Shown: positions 1 to 8,778, numbered from the stretch's first letter. The stretch: 64,000 bases of DNA from Geodermatophilus poikilotrophus (GCF_900111455.1 NZ_FOIE01000003.1:1-64000), one strand, 5' to 3'. Numbers and translations: made by a program. The notes: generated by a model not told the origin, from the sequence alone.

Positions 1-95
1 GTAAGGCCCCCGCCCAGACCAGCGGGTTGATAGGCCGGAGGTGGAAGCACCGCGAGGTGTGGAGCTGACCGGTACTAACAGGCCGAGGGCTTGAC
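1..95 (+). rRNA. rrl: 23S ribosomal RNA, 3' end (partial)
   Basis: The window opens inside the last part of a 23S rRNA gene. The closing sequence around 68-95 (GACCGGTACTAACAGGCCGA, then GGGCTTGACC) is the standard actinobacterial 23S 3' terminus. The 5' end lies outside the window and the exact 3' end is uncertain by a few bases. The 127-nt spacer to 5S holds no tRNA. Confidence 0.93.
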
Positions 96-222
96 CACAC
101 GACCACAACGACCCCCACACCAGGTGTGCGGGGTGACGGTCGAAGAATCATGCGTAGCAAACAGCGTCCACTGTGCGGTTCTGAACGCACCAACCGGGAT
201 CCGGTCGGTCAGGTTCACAGTG

Positions 223-339
223 TTACGGCGGTCATGGCGAGAGGGAAACGCCCGGTCCCATTCCGAACCCGGAAGCTAAGCCTCTCAGCGCCGATGGTAC
301 TGCCCCGGGAACGGGGTGGGAGAGTAGGACACCGCCGGA
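223..339 (+). rRNA. rrf: 5S ribosomal RNA
   Basis: A complete 5S rRNA of about 117 nt. It begins TTACGGCGGTCATGGCGAGA and contains the conserved CCCATTCCGAACCCGGAAG segment; the ends TTACGGCGG and CACCGCCGG pair to form helix I. It follows 23S in the same orientation, so this is the distal end of an rrn operon. Ends may be off by one or two bases. Confidence 0.95.
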
Positions 340-350
340 CAACCATTCCA

Positions 351-384
351 CGAAGGGCCCTCACCACTCGGTGAGGGCCCTTCG
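351..384 (+). terminator. rrn operon terminator
   Basis: A perfect 15-bp inverted repeat (CGAAGGGCCCTCACC and its complement) with a 4-nt loop begins 11 nt after 5S. It is the strongest simple hairpin in this part of the window and lies where the rRNA transcript must end. The gene beyond it is on the opposite strand, so it may also block readthrough from that side. Confidence 0.9.
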
Positions 385-446
385 TGCACCCCCGACCAGA
401 AACCGCTGTCCCTGGGACGCTCCGCCGGGTCCCGTCCCGGTGCGGG

Positions 447-1112
447 TCAGCGGCGGGCGCGCGGCTCCCGCGTCGTCGCCCCGACGTTGTCCGCCAGCCA
501 CGCGTTGAGCGCGGTCAGGTCGCGCCACGCGTCGCGCACCTCGTCGAGCGCCCGGCGGTCGTGCAGCCAATCGGCGGGCTCCCAACGGCGGGTGGCGTAC
601 AGGGACCTGTGCCGGAGCAGGTCGGCGCGGTCGCCGTCCCGGCCGAAGCCGGCCGGTACCCGGACCAACCGCTCGCCGTCGATCGTCCAGCCGGCCGTCG
701 CGAGCCGGTCCACCTCGGCGCGCAGCCGCGGGCCCTGCACGTCGTCCGCCACGGCGCGGCGGTAGCGGGCCACCTGGTCGGACTCCAGGCGCCAGCACCC
801 ACCGGCGACCATCAGCCCGTCGGCGGACACCTGCACGTACCAGGCCCCGGCGCCCCGACCGTCGGGGTTCACGACCGCACCCTGGTGGGTCTTGTACGGC
901 GTCTTGTCGTTGCTGAAGCGCACGTCGCGGTAGGGGCGGAAGAGCTGCGCGGTGCCGAACTCACCTGCCAGCTCGTCGAGGAGCGCCTGCATCGGCGCCC
1001 GCACGAAGGCGTCGTAGGTCGGACGACTGCGGGTCCAGTAGGTCTTGCTGTTGTCGGCCTCCAGGCCCTCGTAGAAGACCAGCCCCTCGTCGGGGAACCC
1101 CTCGAAGGTCAT
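447..1112 (-). CDS. DUF2461 (TIGR02453) family protein
   Basis: A 221-residue soluble protein of the DUF2461 family, whose biochemical function is not established. Family hallmarks are the N-terminal block with NSKTYW (residues 21-26) and the basic RFSNDKTPYKTH block (65-76). The length matches the family. The ATG at 1112 overlaps the TGA of the upstream acetyltransferase gene as ATGA, which fixes the start and indicates translational coupling. Homologues are widespread single-copy genes in actinobacteria. I give no reaction. Confidence 0.9.
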   Translation of the reverse strand: MTFEGFPDEGLVFYEGLEADNSKTYWTRSRPTYDAFVRAPMQALLDELAGEFGTAQLFRPYRDVRFSNDKTPYKTHQGAVVNPDGRGAGAWYVQVSADGLMVAGGCWRLESDQVARYRRAVADDVQGPRLRAEVDRLATAGWTIDGERLVRVPAGFGRDGDRADLLRHRSLYATRRWEPADWLHDRRALDEVRDAWRDLTALNAWLADNVGATTREPRARR

Positions 1113-1696
1113 CGTCTCCCGTCCGCCTCCTGCAGCAGGGTGTGCCAGCGGACCTCGCGGAGCGGCGTCCCCCCGGTGTCCAGCGTGCGAGTCCAGCCGT
1201 CGCGCGCCCAGCCCGCCGACTCGAAGAAGCCCGCGGACACCGCATCCTGGTCCGGCAACCACACCTGCAGGCGCGCCGTCCCGTCGTCCCGGGCCAGGTC
1301 GGTGACCGCGGCGAGCAGCCGGCTGCCGTGCCCGCGCCGCCCCCAGCGGGGCTCGACCAGCAGGGTGGCGATCTCGCTGCTGGGACCCGCAGGGTGCGGG
1401 TGCTCGTCCGCGGCGAGCTCCGCGGGGCCGGAGGCGGCGAAGCCGACCACCACGTCCCGCTCCACCGCCACGAGGACGCGGTGCCCCGGGGTGGGCGGTG
1501 CGGTCACCGCGGCCCGCCAGGCATCGGCTGCCGCGGCCTCGTCCCAGCCGTCGAGGACCTCGGAGGGCAGCACCGTGCGGTACGCCGTCCGCCAGGTGAC
1601 GGCCTGCACGCGGGCGACCGCGGGGGCGTCGGAGCGCCGCGCTGGGCGGACCGACACCTCCGCGGCCCGGCGGGGGAACGGCGAGGTCGGCTGCAC
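1109..1696 (-). CDS. GNAT-family N-acetyltransferase
   Basis: A 195-residue GNAT enzyme, expected to move an acetyl group from acetyl-CoA to an amine; the substrate is unknown. The acetyl-CoA-binding motif A is visible as LLVEPRWGRRGHGSRLL (about residues 112-128) with the RxxGxG signature, followed by the usual C-terminal FFESAGW segment. The GTG at 1696 is preferred because a TACGCT hexamer ends 7 nt before it, the leaderless arrangement seen at many genes here. It is the first gene of a two-gene minus-strand unit with the DUF2461 gene and diverges from the YcaQ-like gene. Confidence 0.88.
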   Translation of the reverse strand: MQPTSPFPRRAAEVSVRPARRSDAPAVARVQAVTWRTAYRTVLPSEVLDGWDEAAAADAWRAAVTAPPTPGHRVLVAVERDVVVGFAASGPAELAADEHPHPAGPSSEIATLLVEPRWGRRGHGSRLLAAVTDLARDDGTARLQVWLPDQDAVSAGFFESAGWARDGWTRTLDTGGTPLREVRWHTLLQEADGRR

Positions 1697-1703
1697 GCCA
1701 GGC

Positions 1704-1709
1704 AGCGTA
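1704..1709 (-). promoter_or_regulatory. -10 element TACGCT, leaderless start
   Basis: On the minus strand TACGCT matches the actinobacterial TANNNT -10 pattern and lies 7 nt before the GTG at 1696, so transcription should begin at or next to the start codon. No clear -35 hexamer is visible. Confidence 0.6.
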
Positions 1710-1765
1710 GGCCGCGACGGGGTGCCTGCCGGAGTCGTCAGGGGTCCCGGGCAGGATCGGCCGCC

Positions 1766-2977
1766 GTGGGAGCACCCGTCGCCGACCGGCTGCCGGCCGC
1801 GCTGGCCCGCCGCATCGCCCTGGCCGCGCAGGGTCTCGCCGACCCGCGGCCCACGGGCGCCGTCGACGGGCGGCAGCTGCGCCGGATGACGTCCCGGCTG
1901 GCCGTGCTGCAGATCGACTCGGTCAACGTGCTGTCCCGCGCTCACTACCTGCCGGCCTTCAGCCGCCTCGGACCCTATCCGCGCGAGACGCTCGACGACC
2001 TCGCCGACCGCCGCAGCAAGCTGTTCGAGTACTGGGCGCACGAGGCGTCGCTGCTCCCCGTCCGGTTGCACCCGCACCTGCGCTGGCGGATGGCGGCGGC
2101 CGAGGAGCACGCCTGGGGCTCGATGGTCCGGATCCAGCGCGAGCGTCCGGGATTCGTCAGCGAGGTCCTCGAGCGGGTGCGGGAGACCGGTCCGCTCAAG
2201 GCCAGCGACCTCGCCGAGCCGCGACCGGACCGGCCCGGGAGCATGTGGAACTGGCACGCCGGCAAGGTCGCCCTCGAGTGGCTCTTCTACACCGGCGTCG
2301 TCACCACCCGGGGCCGGACGGCGGGCTTCGAACGCGTCTACGACCTCACCGAGCGGGTGCTGCCCGCAGCCGTGCTCCGCGTTCCCACCCCGGCGCCGGC
2401 CGACGCCGTCCGCGAGCTGGTGCGCACCGCCTCGCGTGCCCTGGGCGTGGCCACCGAGCGCGACCTGCGCGACTACTTCCGGCTGCGCCCGCCGGCCGCG
2501 CGGGCGGCGATCGCCGAACTGGCCGACGCGGGCGAGCTCGTCCCCGTCGAGGTGACCGGCTGGGGTGCGCCGGCGTGGCTGCACCCCACGGCACGCCGTC
2601 CCCGCCGGGTGCGGGCACGGGCGCTGCTGAGCCCCTTCGACTCCCTGGTCTGGGAGCGGCCGCGGGTGGAGCGCATCTTCGGCTTCCGGTACCGGCTGGA
2701 GATCTACACGCCGGCGGCTCAGCGGGTGCACGGCTACTACGTCCTGCCGTTCCTGCTCGGCGACCGGCTGGTGGCGCGGGTCGACCTCAAGGCCGACCGG
2801 CACGCCGGGGTCCTGCGGGTCCAGTCGGCGTTCGCCGAGGAGGGCGTGGACCGTGCCGAGGTGACCGCTGCTCTCGCCGCGGAGCTGGCGCTCATGGCCG
2901 GCTGGATGCAGCTGGGCGCCGTCGTCGTGGGCGAGCGCGGCGACCTGGCTGCCGACCTCGCCGCCGTCGTGGGCTGA
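1766..2977 (+). CDS. YcaQ-like winged-helix protein (DNA interstrand-crosslink glycosylase family)
   Basis: A 403-residue protein of the winged helix DNA-binding / YcaQ (AlkX, HTH_42) family. Characterised relatives unhook DNA interstrand crosslinks by base excision; E. coli YcaQ has about 410 residues. Conserved segments visible are QIDSVNVLSRAHYLPAFSR near the N terminus, FEYWAHEASLLP, and the C-terminal LLSPFDSLVWERPRVERIF. I chose the GTG at 1766, 70 bp from the divergent acetyltransferase, because it gives the family length. A role in alkylation or crosslink repair is family-based. The stop lies 6 bp from the end of the convergent DUF1232 gene. Confidence 0.9.
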   Translation: MGAPVADRLPAALARRIALAAQGLADPRPTGAVDGRQLRRMTSRLAVLQIDSVNVLSRAHYLPAFSRLGPYPRETLDDLADRRSKLFEYWAHEASLLPVRLHPHLRWRMAAAEEHAWGSMVRIQRERPGFVSEVLERVRETGPLKASDLAEPRPDRPGSMWNWHAGKVALEWLFYTGVVTTRGRTAGFERVYDLTERVLPAAVLRVPTPAPADAVRELVRTASRALGVATERDLRDYFRLRPPAARAAIAELADAGELVPVEVTGWGAPAWLHPTARRPRRVRARALLSPFDSLVWERPRVERIFGFRYRLEIYTPAAQRVHGYYVLPFLLGDRLVARVDLKADRHAGVLRVQSAFAEEGVDRAEVTAALAAELALMAGWMQLGAVVVGERGDLAADLAAVVG

Positions 2978-2983
2978 ACGGGC

Positions 2984-3391
2984 TCAGTCCCCGCCGAGCC
3001 CGGCCAGGCGCTGCACGACGGCGAGGCCCGCGGGCCCGCCCGGCCAGGCGCGCTGCACGGCAGGCGCCCCGGCTGCACGAACCACCGATCGGAGCGCCAG
3101 GGCCACCACGACGACGTCGTCGGCGTAGCCGAGGACCGGGACGACGTCGGGCACCAGGTCCACCGGCGAGAGCAGGTAGACCAGCAGCAGCCACAGCCGC
3201 ACCCGGACGCCCCGGGGCAGGGACCGGTCGGCGGCCAGCCGGCGCACCAGGCGCACCAGGTCCGGCAGCAGCCGCAGCGCCTCGCGCACGGTGAGGTCCG
3301 GAGGCCGCGTCCGCCACAGGAGCAGCAGCAGGACGCCCCAGAGCAGCAGCAGCCCGCCGACGACCGCTGCGAGCACGCCCCACCACTCCAC
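2984..3391 (-). CDS. DUF1232 (YkvA) membrane protein
   Basis: A 135-residue protein with one N-terminal membrane segment (residues 3-27) and the DUF1232 signature YLLSPVDLVPDVVPVLGYAD (72-91), a hydrophobic hairpin typical of the YkvA family. The molecular role is unknown. The GTG at 3391 is chosen over upstream in-frame codons because the protein then begins directly at the membrane segment and because a CAGACT hexamer ends 7 nt before it. It is convergent with the YcaQ-like gene and divergent from thyA. Confidence 0.85.
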   Translation of the reverse strand: MEWWGVLAAVVGGLLLLWGVLLLLLWRTRPPDLTVREALRLLPDLVRLVRRLAADRSLPRGVRVRLWLLLVYLLSPVDLVPDVVPVLGYADDVVVVALALRSVVRAAGAPAVQRAWPGGPAGLAVVQRLAGLGGD

Positions 3392-3467
3392 GGTGACGAG
3401 TCTGGCTCGTGGGGCAGGAGCGGTGGGCAGGTGACCGGTGTCGCGGTCCCCTGTCGGCACCCGCCCG

Positions 3468-3473
3468 TAGGCT
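3468..3473 (+). promoter_or_regulatory. -10 element TAGGCT before thyA
   Basis: TAGGCT fits TANNNT and ends 7 nt before the thyA GTG at 3481. This predicts a leaderless or near-leaderless transcript and supports that start over the longer upstream frame. No -35 is evident. Confidence 0.55.
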
Positions 3474-3480
3474 CGGGTCC

Positions 3481-4299
3481 GTGGCAAGCGCGACCGACGG
3501 CCCGATCGACACCCAGTACGAGGACCTGCTGCGCCGGGTGCTCGAGCAGGGCACCCCCAAGCAGGACCGGACGGGCACCGGCACGGTGAGCCTGTTCGGC
3601 GAGCGGCTGCGCTACGACCTCGCCGAGCGGTTCCCGCTGGTCACCACGAAGTCGGTGCACTTCCGGTCGATCGCCTACGAGCTGCTGTGGTTCCTCCGCG
3701 GTGACAGCAACGTGCGGTGGCTGCAGGAGAACAGGGTCAGCATCTGGGACGAGTGGGCCTCGCCGGAGGGCGAGCTCGGTCCGGTCTACGGCGTCCAGTG
3801 GCGGTCCTGGCCCACGCCCGGCGGTGAGCACGTCGACCAGATCGCGGGCGTCCTGGAGACGCTGCGCACCGATCCGGACTCCCGGCGCATGGTCGTGTCG
3901 GCCTGGAACGTCGCCGCGCTGCCGGACATGGCGCTCGCGCCCTGCCACGCGCTGTTCCAGTTCCACGTCGCCGACGGGCGGCTGTCCTGCCAGCTCTACC
4001 AGCGCAGCGCCGACATGTTCCTCGGCGTGCCGTTCAACATCGCCAGCTACGCGCTGCTCACCCGCATGGTCGCCGCTCAGGTGGGCCTGGCCCCCGGTGA
4101 CTTCATCTGGGTCGGGGGCGACTGCCACGTCTACAGCAACCACGTCGACCAGGTCCGCGAGCAGCTCTCCCGCGAGGCGCTGCCCTTCCCGACCCTCGAC
4201 CTGGCCCCGGCGCCCTCGCTGTTCGACTACACCTACGAGCACTTCACGCTGCGCGACTACCGGCACCACCCCACGATCCGCGCCGCGGTGGCGGTCTGA
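3481..4299 (+). CDS. thyA: thymidylate synthase ThyA
   Basis: Folate-dependent thymidylate synthase (272 residues; E. coli has 264). It methylates dUMP to dTMP using methylenetetrahydrofolate and releases dihydrofolate. The catalytic Cys155 lies in APCHALFQF and the substrate-binding block [18 protein letters not shown] (173-190) is intact, as is the N-terminal RTGTGT loop. The GTG at 3481 follows a TAGGCT hexamer by 7 nt. It is first in a tight run with dfrA (5 bp gap) and dapA, so the dihydrofolate it makes can be recycled by the next gene product. Confidence 0.97.
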   Translation: MASATDGPIDTQYEDLLRRVLEQGTPKQDRTGTGTVSLFGERLRYDLAERFPLVTTKSVHFRSIAYELLWFLRGDSNVRWLQENRVSIWDEWASPEGELGPVYGVQWRSWPTPGGEHVDQIAGVLETLRTDPDSRRMVVSAWNVAALPDMALAPCHALFQFHVADGRLSCQLYQRSADMFLGVPFNIASYALLTRMVAAQVGLAPGDFIWVGGDCHVYSNHVDQVREQLSREALPFPTLDLAPAPSLFDYTYEHFTLRDYRHHPTIRAAVAV

Positions 4300-4304
4300 G
4301 CCGC

Positions 4305-4835
4305 GTGGCCGTCGGGCTGGTCTGGGCGCAGGCCCGCGGCGGGGTGATCGGGGTCGACGGCCGGCTGCCCTGGCACCTGCCCGAGGACCTCCGCCTGTTC
4401 CGCGAGCTCACCACGGGCAGCACGGTCGTCATGGGCCGGCGCACCTGGGAGTCGCTGCCCGAGCGGTTCCGCCCGTTGCCCGGACGGCGCAACGTCGTCC
4501 TCACCACCGACCGCTCGTGGGCCGCGGACGGCGCCGAGCGGGTGGGCGGGGTCGGGGACGTGCTGGCGCGCGCGGACGCCGGCGACCTCTGGGTCATCGG
4601 CGGTGGCCGGGTCTACGCCGCGTTCCTCCCGCACGCCGACCGGGTGGTCGTCACCGACGTCGACACCGACGTCGACGGCGACACCTGGGCTCCGCAGCTG
4701 GGCGCGGAGTGGGCGCGGGTGTCGCGCACCCCGGCGGCGGGCTGGTCGGCGTCCACCACCGGCCTGCGGTACGCGGTGTCGGAGTACGCGCGCGCAGCGA
4801 CCGACGCCGACGTGTCGGCCGGGACGGGTCGGTAG
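4305..4835 (+). CDS. dfrA: dihydrofolate reductase
   Basis: NADPH-dependent dihydrofolate reductase (176 residues), reducing the dihydrofolate left by ThyA to tetrahydrofolate. Visible motifs are LPWHLPEDL with the catalytic acid at about Asp28, VMGRRTWESLP of the NADP site, and WVIGGGRVYAAFLP. The stretch TDVDTDVDGDTWAP near the C terminus is the normal family DxDGDxxxP motif. The GTG start lies 5 bp after the thyA stop, consistent with a folate-cycle operon. The C-terminal tail of about 15 residues looks dispensable. Confidence 0.96.
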   Translation: MAVGLVWAQARGGVIGVDGRLPWHLPEDLRLFRELTTGSTVVMGRRTWESLPERFRPLPGRRNVVLTTDRSWAADGAERVGGVGDVLARADAGDLWVIGGGRVYAAFLPHADRVVVTDVDTDVDGDTWAPQLGAEWARVSRTPAAGWSASTTGLRYAVSEYARAATDADVSAGTGR

Positions 4836-4838
4836 ATT
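4833..4838 (+). promoter_or_regulatory. -10 element TAGATT before dapA
   Basis: TAGATT, a strong TANNNT match, ends 6 nt before the dapA ATG and overlaps the dfrA stop. It suggests a leaderless internal promoter in addition to readthrough from thyA-dfrA. Confidence 0.6.
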
Positions 4839-4844
4839 CCCGGT

Positions 4845-5741
4845 ATGACCAGTGACCCCGCCCGGCCCTTCGGGCGTGTGCTCACGGCGATGGTGACCCC
4901 CTTCGCCGAGGACGGCTCGATCGACCTCGCGGGGGCCCAGGAGCTGGCCGCCCACCTGGTCGACCGGCAGGCGCACGACGGCCTGGTCGTGCTCGGCACC
5001 ACCGGCGAGGCGCCCACCCTGAGCGAGGGTGAGCAGCGCGCCGTGCTGGAGGCGGTGCTCGACGCGGTGGGTGACCGCGCGACCGTCGTCGCGGGCGTCG
5101 GCACCAACGACACCGCGCACACCATCGAGAACGCGCGCCGGGCCGAGCAGGTGGGCGCGCACGGCCTGCTCGTCGTGACCCCGTACTACAACAAGCCCCC
5201 GCAGGCCGGCCTGCTGAGGCACTTCACCGCCGTCGCCGACGCCACCGACCTGCCGGTGATGCTGTACGACATCCCGCCGCGCTCGGTCGTCCCCATCGAG
5301 GTGGACACCCTCGCCCGGCTGGCCGAGCACCCGCGCATCGTCGCGGTCAAGGACGCCAAGGGCGACCTCGGCGCGGTCATGCACACCCTCGCCCGCACCG
5401 ACCTGGCGTACTACAGCGGCGAGGACATGCTCAACCTGCCGCTGCTGGCGGTCGGCGGTGTGGGCGTCGTGAGCGTCGTCGGGCACCTCGCCGGCCCGCG
5501 GCTGGCCGAGCTGGTCACCGCCGTCGAGTCCGGCGACCTGGTGAAGGCCCGCGCGGTCAACGAGAGCATGCTCCCGCTCTACACCGGCGTCTTCCGCACC
5601 CAGGGCGTCATCCTGACCAAGGCGGCGCTGCGCGAGCTGGGCCTGCCCGCCGGGCCGGTGCGCCCGCCGCTGGTCGACGCCACCCCCGAACAACTGGCGC
5701 AGCTGCGCGCCGACCTCGCCGACGGAGGCATCCACCTGTGA
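4845..5741 (+). CDS. dapA: 4-hydroxy-tetrahydrodipicolinate synthase
   Basis: DapA condenses pyruvate with aspartate semialdehyde, the first committed step of diaminopimelate and lysine synthesis. The 298-residue TIM-barrel protein has the Schiff-base Lys169 in VAVKDAKGD, the catalytic Tyr in VTPYYNKPP (111-119) and the GTTGEAPTL substrate loop (51-59). It lies between dfrA and RNase J as in mycobacteria. The ATG follows TAGATT by 6 nt with no Shine-Dalgarno sequence. Another gene of this pathway, dapF, lies at 47325. Confidence 0.97.
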   Translation: MTSDPARPFGRVLTAMVTPFAEDGSIDLAGAQELAAHLVDRQAHDGLVVLGTTGEAPTLSEGEQRAVLEAVLDAVGDRATVVAGVGTNDTAHTIENARRAEQVGAHGLLVVTPYYNKPPQAGLLRHFTAVADATDLPVMLYDIPPRSVVPIEVDTLARLAEHPRIVAVKDAKGDLGAVMHTLARTDLAYYSGEDMLNLPLLAVGGVGVVSVVGHLAGPRLAELVTAVESGDLVKARAVNESMLPLYTGVFRTQGVILTKAALRELGLPAGPVRPPLVDATPEQLAQLRADLADGGIHL

Positions 5742-5751
5742 GCGCGACCTC

Positions 5752-7452
5752 GTGACCACCTCGACCACCCAGCCGCACCTGGACCTGCAGGCACCGCCCG
5801 CGCTACCCGACGGTGGGCTGCGGGTGATGGCGCTCGGCGGGCTGGGCGAGATCGGCCGCAACATGGCCGTCCTCGAGTTCGACGGCAAGCTGCTCGTCAT
5901 CGACTGCGGCGTGCTGTTCCCGGAGGCCGAGCAGCCGGGCGTCGACCTGATCCTCCCCGACTTCGGGATCATCGAGCACCGGCTCGACGACGTCGTCGCC
6001 GTCGTCCTCACCCACGGGCACGAGGACCACATCGGCGCGATCCCCTACCTGCTGCGCATGCGCGGCGACATCCCGCTGGTGGGGTCCCGGTTCACCCTCG
6101 CCCTGGTCAAGGCCAAGCTGCGCGAGCACCGGCTGGACCCGGTGCTGGTCCAGGTGGCCGCCGGCGACGACCACCTCGCGGGCCCGTTCCACTGCGAGTT
6201 CATCTCGGTCAACCACTCGATCCCCGACGCGCTGGCCGTGGCCGTGCACACGCCGGCCGGCGTCCTCGTGCACACCGGCGACTTCAAGATGGACCAGCTG
6301 CCGCTGGACGGCGTCCTCACGGACCTGGGCGCCTTCGCCCGGCTGGGCCTGGAGGGCATCGACCTGCTGCTCGCCGACTCCACCAACGCCGAGATCCCCG
6401 GGTTCGTCACGCCCGAGCGGTCGATCGGCCCGGTCCTGGAGGACGTGTTCCGGCGGGCCACCCAGCGGCTGATCGTCTCCAGCTTCGCCAGCCACGTGCA
6501 CCGCATCCAGCAGGTGCTCGACGCCGCCGAGGTGCACGGCCGCAAGGTCGCCTTCGTCGGCCGCTCGATGGTCCGCAACATGGGGGTGGCCCGCGACCTC
6601 GGACTGCTGCGCGTCGCGCCCGGCCTCATGGTCGGCCTGGACGAGGCGACCAGCATGCCGCCGGAGCAGGTCGTGCTGGTGAGCACCGGGTCGCAGGGGG
6701 AGCCGCTGTCGGCACTCGGGCGGATGGCCCGCGGTGAGCACCACCAGGTGACCATCGAGGCCGGCGACACGATCGTGCTGGCCTCCTCGCTGGTGCCGGG
6801 CAACGAGACCGCGGTCTACAAGGTGATCAACGGGCTGGCGCGGCTCGGCGCCACCGTGGTGCACAAGGAGACCGCGCGGGTGCACGTCTCCGGGCACGCC
6901 CCGGCCGGCGAGCTGCGCACGCTGCTCAACGTGGCCAAGCCGCGACACCTCATGCCGGTGCACGGCGAGTGGCGCCACCTACGGGCGCACGCGGCGCTGG
7001 CCGAGGAGACCGGGATGGCCGGCGACCGGGTGTTGCTCGCCGAGAACGGCGTCGTCGTCGACTTGGTCGACGGCAAGGCGACGATCGTCGGGTCGGTGCC
7101 GGTCGGGGACGTCTACGTCGACGGCCTCAACGTCGGCGACGTGGGGGAGGAGTCGCTGCAGGAGCGGCGGATCCTCGGCGACGAGGGCTTCGTGGCGCTC
7201 ACCGTCGTCATCGAGCCCTCGACGCGCACCATCGTGCGGCCGGTGCACCTCTCCGCCCGCGGCTTCGCCGACGACCCCTCCGTCTTCGACCCGGCTCTGC
7301 AGCTGGTCGAGGAGGCCCTGCGGCGCACGCTGGCTGACGGGGTCACCGACGCGCACCGGCTCTCCCAGGTGATCCGCCGGACGATCGGCAAGTGGGTGTC
7401 CGACACCTACCGCCGCCGTCCCATGATCATCCCGACCGTTCTCGAGGTCTGA
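5752..7452 (+). CDS. rnj: ribonuclease J
   Basis: RNase J (566 residues), a metallo-beta-lactamase/beta-CASP ribonuclease with endo- and 5'-3' exonuclease activity in RNA processing and decay. The metal site THGHEDHIG (87-95) is intact, as are the NHSIPDA, HTGDFKMD and ADSTNAE motifs, and the C-terminal beta-CASP block contains SGHAPAGEL and HGEWRHL. The GTG start lies 10 bp after dapA, the synteny seen in mycobacteria. The stop is followed directly by a copy of the dispersed hairpin repeat and a strong terminator, so the thyA-dfrA-dapA-rnj transcript probably ends there. Confidence 0.96.
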   Translation: MTTSTTQPHLDLQAPPALPDGGLRVMALGGLGEIGRNMAVLEFDGKLLVIDCGVLFPEAEQPGVDLILPDFGIIEHRLDDVVAVVLTHGHEDHIGAIPYLLRMRGDIPLVGSRFTLALVKAKLREHRLDPVLVQVAAGDDHLAGPFHCEFISVNHSIPDALAVAVHTPAGVLVHTGDFKMDQLPLDGVLTDLGAFARLGLEGIDLLLADSTNAEIPGFVTPERSIGPVLEDVFRRATQRLIVSSFASHVHRIQQVLDAAEVHGRKVAFVGRSMVRNMGVARDLGLLRVAPGLMVGLDEATSMPPEQVVLVSTGSQGEPLSALGRMARGEHHQVTIEAGDTIVLASSLVPGNETAVYKVINGLARLGATVVHKETARVHVSGHAPAGELRTLLNVAKPRHLMPVHGEWRHLRAHAALAEETGMAGDRVLLAENGVVVDLVDGKATIVGSVPVGDVYVDGLNVGDVGEESLQERRILGDEGFVALTVVIEPSTRTIVRPVHLSARGFADDPSVFDPALQLVEEALRRTLADGVTDAHRLSQVIRRTIGKWVSDTYRRRPMIIPTVLEV

Positions 7453-7515
7453 AGGAGGACCCCGTCCTCTCCACCCCCCGCAGGCTCGCGGCGGGACCGG
7501 AGGCGGGGCCGCGGG
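7453..7515 (+). repeat. stop-proximal hairpin repeat, copy 1 (after rnj)
   Basis: It begins immediately after the TGA of rnj with AAGGAGGACCCC. The left arm GGACCCCGTCCTC pairs with the right arm GAGGCGGGGCC, leaving mismatches, around the conserved apical CACC/CTCGCGG region. It lies in the orientation of the upstream gene. See the family finding. Confidence 0.7.
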
Positions 7516-7548
7516 CGGCGCCGGGGGACCACGGGGTCCCCGGCGCCG
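7516..7548. terminator. bidirectional terminator between rnj and the anti-sigma gene
   Basis: A 14-bp stem with one bulge (CGGCGCCGGGG against CCCCGGCGCCG) and a short loop sits between the convergent rnj and anti-sigma genes, 8 bp before the anti-sigma stop. A symmetric GC hairpin can stop transcripts from both sides. Confidence 0.75.
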
Positions 7549-7555
7549 CTGCTCG

Positions 7556-8221
7556 TCACAGCTCCGAGCTCGCCACCACGGTGCCGTCGGCGGCCACGAC
7601 CTGGAAACCGGTGGCGTCCTCCCGCAGCACCGAGGAGTTGAGGTTGCAGCGCAGCTCCGCGGGCCCCACGCCGAGGAACTCACCGGCGGGGACCGCGGTG
7701 CCGTCCTCGTCGGTGACCACGACGCGGTAGACCGCGCCGGCGGTGAACCCCTCACCGGTCAGCTTCACCTCCACGCCCCAGGTGTGCGGGACGACGTCGG
7801 CGGTGGCCCGGATGCCGCTGTCCGCGACCTGCACCGCGACCGGCTCGAGCGGCAGCGGGTTCGGCACCGGACGGGCCAGCCAGCCGATCCCGAAACCCGC
7901 CGCGGCCACACCCGCTGCGGCGGCCACGGCCAGCGCCCGGCGGGACCACGTCCGCCGCCGCCGCAGCGGCTCCTCGGCTGCGATCCGCGCGAGCACCGCC
8001 TCGCCGAGGCCGGCCGGGGGCGCCGGCTGCTCGTCGAGCCGGTCGGGGTCCACGCCCTCCAGCCGTGCGGCGAGCGGCGAGAGCTCGGCGAGCTCCGCTC
8101 GGCAGGAGGCGCACCCGTCGAGGTGGGCGCGGACGCCGGCCCGCTCCTCCGGCGTCCCGTGCCCGAGGGCGTACCAGCCCAGCTGCTCGCGCAGTCTCCG
8201 GTGCTCTCCCCGCTCGGTCAC
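7556..8221 (-). CDS. zinc-binding anti-sigma factor, membrane-anchored
   Basis: A 221-residue anti-sigma factor. The cytoplasmic N-terminal part carries the HxxxCxxC zinc anti-sigma motif (His33, Cys37, Cys40 in RAHLDGCASC), then one membrane helix (about 96-116), then an extracytoplasmic domain of about 100 residues with beta-like sequence. It should hold the adjacent ECF sigma factor inactive until an envelope or redox signal releases it. The GTG overlaps the sigma-factor stop by 4 bp (GTGA), so the two are co-translated. The outer domain resembles the RskA C-terminal type, but the signal is unknown. Confidence 0.88.
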   Translation of the reverse strand: MTERGEHRRLREQLGWYALGHGTPEERAGVRAHLDGCASCRAELAELSPLAARLEGVDPDRLDEQPAPPAGLGEAVLARIAAEEPLRRRRTWSRRALAVAAAAGVAAAGFGIGWLARPVPNPLPLEPVAVQVADSGIRATADVVPHTWGVEVKLTGEGFTAGAVYRVVVTDEDGTAVPAGEFLGVGPAELRCNLNSSVLREDATGFQVVAADGTVVASSEL

Positions 8222-8754
8222 GGTTCCACCCCCATCTCCTCCATCGCCAACCGCAGTGCCTTGAGGCCGTAGAACACCCGGCTCCGCAGCGTGCCGACCG
8301 GGATGCCGAGCTCCGCGGCCACCTCCGCGTGCGGCCGTCCGCGCAGATGGGTCTGCACGATCGCCGTCCGGTGGTCCTCGCCGATCCGGCGCAGCGCCTC
8401 CTCGACGACCCACTCGTCCACCAGCGCCTCGTCGACGCCGCCGCCTGCGGGGACGTCGTCGCCCGCGCCGTCGGTCAGCGTCCGCTGCCACGGCCGGACG
8501 GCGGACCGCCGCGCCTCGTCGACGACGACGTTGCGGGCGATGGCGAACAGCCAGGTCCGCAGGCTGGCCAGGCGCGGGTCGTAGGCGTCCGCGGAACGCC
8601 AGGCGCGCAGGAACACCTCCTGGACGACGTCCTGCGCGGCGCCGCCGTCACCCAGCTGGCGCAGCGCGAAGCGGTACAGCTCCGCGCCGTGCGCGGCGTA
8701 GGCCGCCCGGACGTCGAGCTCGCGGCCCTCCAGCCGCCCGTGCTCGCGCATCAT
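8218..8754 (-). CDS. ECF-family RNA polymerase sigma factor
   Basis: A 178-residue sigma-70 ECF protein with region 2 (about residues 22-85, including [11 protein letters not shown] and TWLFAIARN) and region 4 (118-170) with the helix-turn-helix [20 protein letters not shown]. It directs RNA polymerase to a stress regulon that cannot be named from here. The ATG at 8754 has a strong GGGAGGAG ribosome site 7 nt upstream, which decides against the longer open frame to 8919. It is transcribed with its anti-sigma factor and diverges from ftsK. A candidate self-activated promoter lies at 8779-8804. Confidence 0.93.
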   Translation of the reverse strand: MMREHGRLEGRELDVRAAYAAHGAELYRFALRQLGDGGAAQDVVQEVFLRAWRSADAYDPRLASLRTWLFAIARNVVVDEARRSAVRPWQRTLTDGAGDDVPAGGGVDEALVDEWVVEEALRRIGEDHRTAIVQTHLRGRPHAEVAAELGIPVGTLRSRVFYGLKALRLAMEEMGVEP

Positions 8755-8778
8755 CGGTGCTCCTCCCGTCGGGAGGTG

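Noticed and set aside
96-222. A tRNA or other RNA in the 23S-5S spacer
   Set aside because: No cloverleaf or anticodon arm can be drawn; only short processing-stem pairing is possible.
4660-4700. An EF-hand-like calcium site in dihydrofolate reductase
   Set aside because: The DVDTDVDGDTW stretch matches the normal DHFR DxDGDxxxP motif of actinobacteria.
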